Shown here: piece by piece, positions 63,998 through 64,000 of the stretch | Layout: each line of letters begins with the position of its first letter | How positions within the stretch are numbered: position 1 is the first letter of the stretch | NCBI RefSeq assembly: GCF_000621585.1 | Contig: NZ_JHXY01000005.1 | Span: forward strand, 219,121 to 283,120 | DNA from: [Eubacterium] cellulosolvens LD2006 | GTDB taxonomy: Bacteria; Bacillota; Clostridia; Lachnospirales; Lachnospiraceae | DNA length: 64,000 nucleotides | Direction: 5' to 3' | Notes under the pieces: model-generated | The model's input: the letters and a program-made list of their open reading frames with translations, nothing else | Told to the model about the DNA's origin: nothing | Database searches by the model: none | Made by a program: the position numbers and the translations under genes

Positions 63998-64000
63998 ATA

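Overview
The window looks like a chromosomal segment of a fibre-degrading gut or rumen Firmicute, most likely a Lachnospiraceae member. The evidence is Gram-positive style ribosome binding sites, near-consensus sigma-A promoters, an LCP/BY-kinase/PHP-phosphatase exopolysaccharide locus, an ECF FolT with a THF-riboswitch-like leader, and secreted GH9 and PL9 enzymes with Pro/Thr linkers. A species cannot be named from the sequence alone. No rRNA, tRNA or CRISPR array was seen.

Layout. (1) 1-9864, minus strand: a carbohydrate uptake cluster in the order solute-binding lipoprotein, two MalFG-type permeases, sensor kinase, AraC-type response regulator, and a GH2 beta-galactosidase that runs off the left edge. 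(2) 10136-24237: mixed genes. These are an unknown 110-aa ORF, a Cof-type HAD phosphatase, a GH9 cellulase, pyrC, a FeoA-FeoB fusion, folT, a PII-like protein coupled to a CPA2 antiporter, an XRE regulator and a large GT-C-like membrane protein. (3) 24316-39212, minus strand: a 14-gene exopolysaccharide operon starting at a consensus promoter. It runs from the phosphatase, chain-length and tyrosine-kinase genes, through a priming transferase, GT4, radical SAM protein, sulfotransferase, hydroxyacid dehydrogenase, cytidylyltransferase, polymerase-like and LCP genes, to a nucleotidyltransferase and a GT2. (4) 39553-43179, minus strand: a compact RiPP cluster. It encodes a PqqD-like recognition protein, a 49-residue precursor peptide with its own consensus promoter, RBS and terminator, two HprK-related kinases and a radical SAM/SPASM maturase. 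(5) 43640-61278, minus strand: a secretome island with two beta-helix-like surface proteins, a papain-like protease followed by an ABC exporter, a large GH9 cellulase and a tandem PL9 pectate lyase. (6) 61678-63997: an apparently complete IS4-superfamily insertion sequence with inverted repeats.

The most novel signals are these. The RiPP cluster pairs two HprK-like kinases with a radical SAM enzyme around a small two-cysteine peptide. The secreted proteins carry one of two mutually exclusive C-termini: three end in a roughly 280-residue duplicated domain and three end in a short Y-x-x-L-x-[LI]-D-G tail. The genes for the first group share an operator-like CG-centred palindrome at their start sites. 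Two families of dispersed, structured non-coding repeats sit near gene 3' ends, and some of their stems differ between copies while remaining self-complementary.

All domain and family calls come from reading motifs. No database search was run.
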